From: Bacillus sp. Cs-700
GTDB taxonomy: Bacteria; Bacillota; Bacilli; Bacillales; Guptibacillaceae
Direction of reading: 5' to 3'
NCBI RefSeq assembly: GCF_011082085.1
Contig: NZ_CP041063.1
Location: 2,704,001 to 2,768,000, forward strand
DNA length: 64,000 bases
The notes beneath the pieces are model-generated. The model did not search any database. It worked only from the letters and a program-made list of their open reading frames with translations, and had not been told where the DNA came from. Shown piece by piece: positions 61,475 to 64,000 of the stretch (the stretch's first letter is position 1; the number at the start of each line of letters is the position of its first letter). The position numbers were made by a program, and so were the translations under genes.

Positions 61475-62461
61475 ATGTTGAAAATAGGAGATGTTTCGTT
61501 AAAGAATCCCGTTGTACTTGCCCCCATGGCTGGCGTGTGTAATCCAGCTTTTCGTTTAATCGCTCGAGAGTTTGGTGCGGGGTTAGTCTGTGCCGAAATG
61601 GTTAGCGATAAAGCTGTTTTGCGCAAGAATGAGAAGACAATGGATATGCTTTTTGTAGATGATCGAGAAAAGCCAATGAGTCTTCAAATCTTTGGTGGCG
61701 AAAAAGATACGCTTGTTGGTGCTGCTCGCTATGTTGACCAAGCGACAAACGCAGATATTATTGATATTAATATGGGATGTCCTGTTCCGAAAATAACAAA
61801 ATGTGATGCGGGTGCCAAGTGGCTTCTAGATCCTAATAAAATCTATGAAATGGTTTTAGCTGTTACAAAGGAAGTAGAGAAACCTGTTACGGTTAAAATG
61901 CGTAGTGGATGGGACGAAGATCACATTTATGCGATTGACAATGCAAAAGCAATTGAAGCTGCAGGTGGCAAAGCTGTTTCACTTCATGGCCGTACGCGTG
62001 TCCAGATGTATGAAGGGGAAGCCGACTGGAATATTATTCGACAAGTGAAAGAGTCAGTTTCTATTCCTGTAATCGGGAATGGCGATGTAAAGACCCCCCA
62101 GGATGCAAAAAGAATGATTGAGACAACGGGAGTAGACGGAGTAATGATTGGAAGAGGCGCACTCGGAAATCCGTGGATGCTTTATCGTACGGTTCAGTAT
62201 CTCGAAACCGGAAAGATTCTTGATGATCCAACACCTCGTGAGAAAATTGATGTCGCTATGCTCCATCTTGATCGTCTCATCGCACTAAAAGGAGAAAATG
62301 TCGCAGTACGAGAGATGCGTAAGCATGCAGCGTGGTATTTAAAAGGAATTCGCGGTAATGGGACAATAAGGAATAAAGTTAATGAAACGAATACAAGAAA
62401 CGGTGTAGCTGAACTACTGTACGGATTTATTGAAGAATTGGAAGCGAAACAGGCGGTTTGA
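61475..62461 (+). CDS. dusB: tRNA-dihydrouridine synthase
   Basis: An FMN-dependent TIM-barrel enzyme that reduces uridines in the tRNA D loop. The 328-residue protein has APMAGVCNPAFR, the catalytic cysteine in DINMGCPVPKI, and VTVKMRSGWD. GAGGTGATA precedes the ATG. It is the last gene before lysS; in Bacillus it is called yacF. Confidence 0.96.
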   Translation: MLKIGDVSLKNPVVLAPMAGVCNPAFRLIAREFGAGLVCAEMVSDKAVLRKNEKTMDMLFVDDREKPMSLQIFGGEKDTLVGAARYVDQATNADIIDINMGCPVPKITKCDAGAKWLLDPNKIYEMVLAVTKEVEKPVTVKMRSGWDEDHIYAIDNAKAIEAAGGKAVSLHGRTRVQMYEGEADWNIIRQVKESVSIPVIGNGDVKTPQDAKRMIETTGVDGVMIGRGALGNPWMLYRTVQYLETGKILDDPTPREKIDVAMLHLDRLIALKGENVAVREMRKHAAWYLKGIRGNGTIRNKVNETNTRNGVAELLYGFIEELEAKQAV

Positions 62462-62504
62462 CTTTCTAACTAGCATTTTCTATACTACATCTAGGAACTA
62501 GCGG

Positions 62505-62534
62505 ACTGCCAGTAATGGATACTGGCAGTTTTCT
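62505..62534 (+). terminator. Terminator of the folate operon
   Basis: ACTGCCAGTA and TACTGGCAGT form a perfect 10-bp stem with a short loop, followed by TTTTC. It separates dusB from lysS. Confidence 0.8.
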
Positions 62535-62617
62535 TCATATTTGTCATGATACACCCGGCGCATTTGTCATCGATTTTATATATGGGAAGGCTTGCTATTC
62601 ATAGTGCTTTCCGATAA

Positions 62618-64000
<1,383 letters not shown>

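Overview
The window is the conserved near-origin core of a spore-forming Bacillaceae genome (low-to-mid GC, Gram-positive). Gene content and order follow the Bacillus subtilis tadA-to-lysS segment almost gene for gene: tadA, SRP RNA, dnaX, recR, bofA, an rRNA operon, csfB, tmk, darA, holB, ricT, yabA, abrB, metS, yabE, rnmV, ksgA, yabG, veg, sspF, ispE, purR, spoVG, glmU, prs, ctc, pth, fin, mfd, spoVT, mazG, divIC, spoIIE, tilS, hprT, ftsH, coaX, hslO, cysK, the folate operon, dusB, lysS. The many sporulation genes (bofA, csfB, yabG, sspF, fin, spoVT, yabP, yabQ, spoIIE) show an endospore former. The 16S suggests a Bacillus-like genus; I cannot fix the species from memory.

Layout. 1-5.8 kb: an unknown membrane protein cut by the window edge, a convergent isochorismatase-type hydrolase, tadA, tRNA-Ser(CGA), SRP RNA, then the replication/recombination cluster dnaX-yaaK-recR-yaaL and bofA. 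5.8-11.1 kb: a 16S-23S-5S operon with two promoters, no spacer tRNAs and clear flanking processing stems. 11.3-18.6 kb: csfB, yaaO, tmk, darA, holB, ricT, yabA, yabB, yazA, rsmI, with abrB convergent. 18.6-32.5 kb: metS behind an attenuator-like leader, tatD, yabE, rnmV-ksgA, yabG, veg, sspF, ispE, purR-ridA, spoVG, glmU-prs. 32.5-44.1 kb: ctc behind a sigma-B type promoter, pth, fin, mfd, spoVT, yabM, mazG, rqcP, yabP-yabQ-divIC, yabR. 44.2-44.7 kb: tRNA-Met and tRNA-Glu followed by a duplicated tRNA-Glu 3' end. 45-54 kb: spoIIE, yabS, yabT, tilS, hprT, ftsH, coaX. 54-64 kb: hslO, cysK, pabB-pabA-pabC-folP-folB-folK-yazB-dusB and the 5' part of lysS.

How it works together: the region joins replication (DnaX, HolB, YabA), translation and RNA maturation (rRNA, tRNAs, TadA, RsmI, KsgA, TilS, MetS, LysS, Pth, RqcP), envelope and nucleotide precursor supply (GlmU, Prs, IspE, HprT), folate synthesis, and the compartment-specific sporulation programme. 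Start codons were often moved downstream of the longest open frame to fit Shine-Dalgarno sites and family lengths.

I found no CRISPR array, transposon, prophage or other accessory island and no convincing new multigene system. The best signals beyond routine annotation are a seven-repeat (G/T)AG tract over the pabA ribosome-binding site (a likely TRAP site), a leader before metS with a terminator and competing hairpins, the 27-bp tRNA-Glu duplication, a Gly/Arg/Pro-rich expansion in YabR, and a cluster of Spo0A boxes at abrB.
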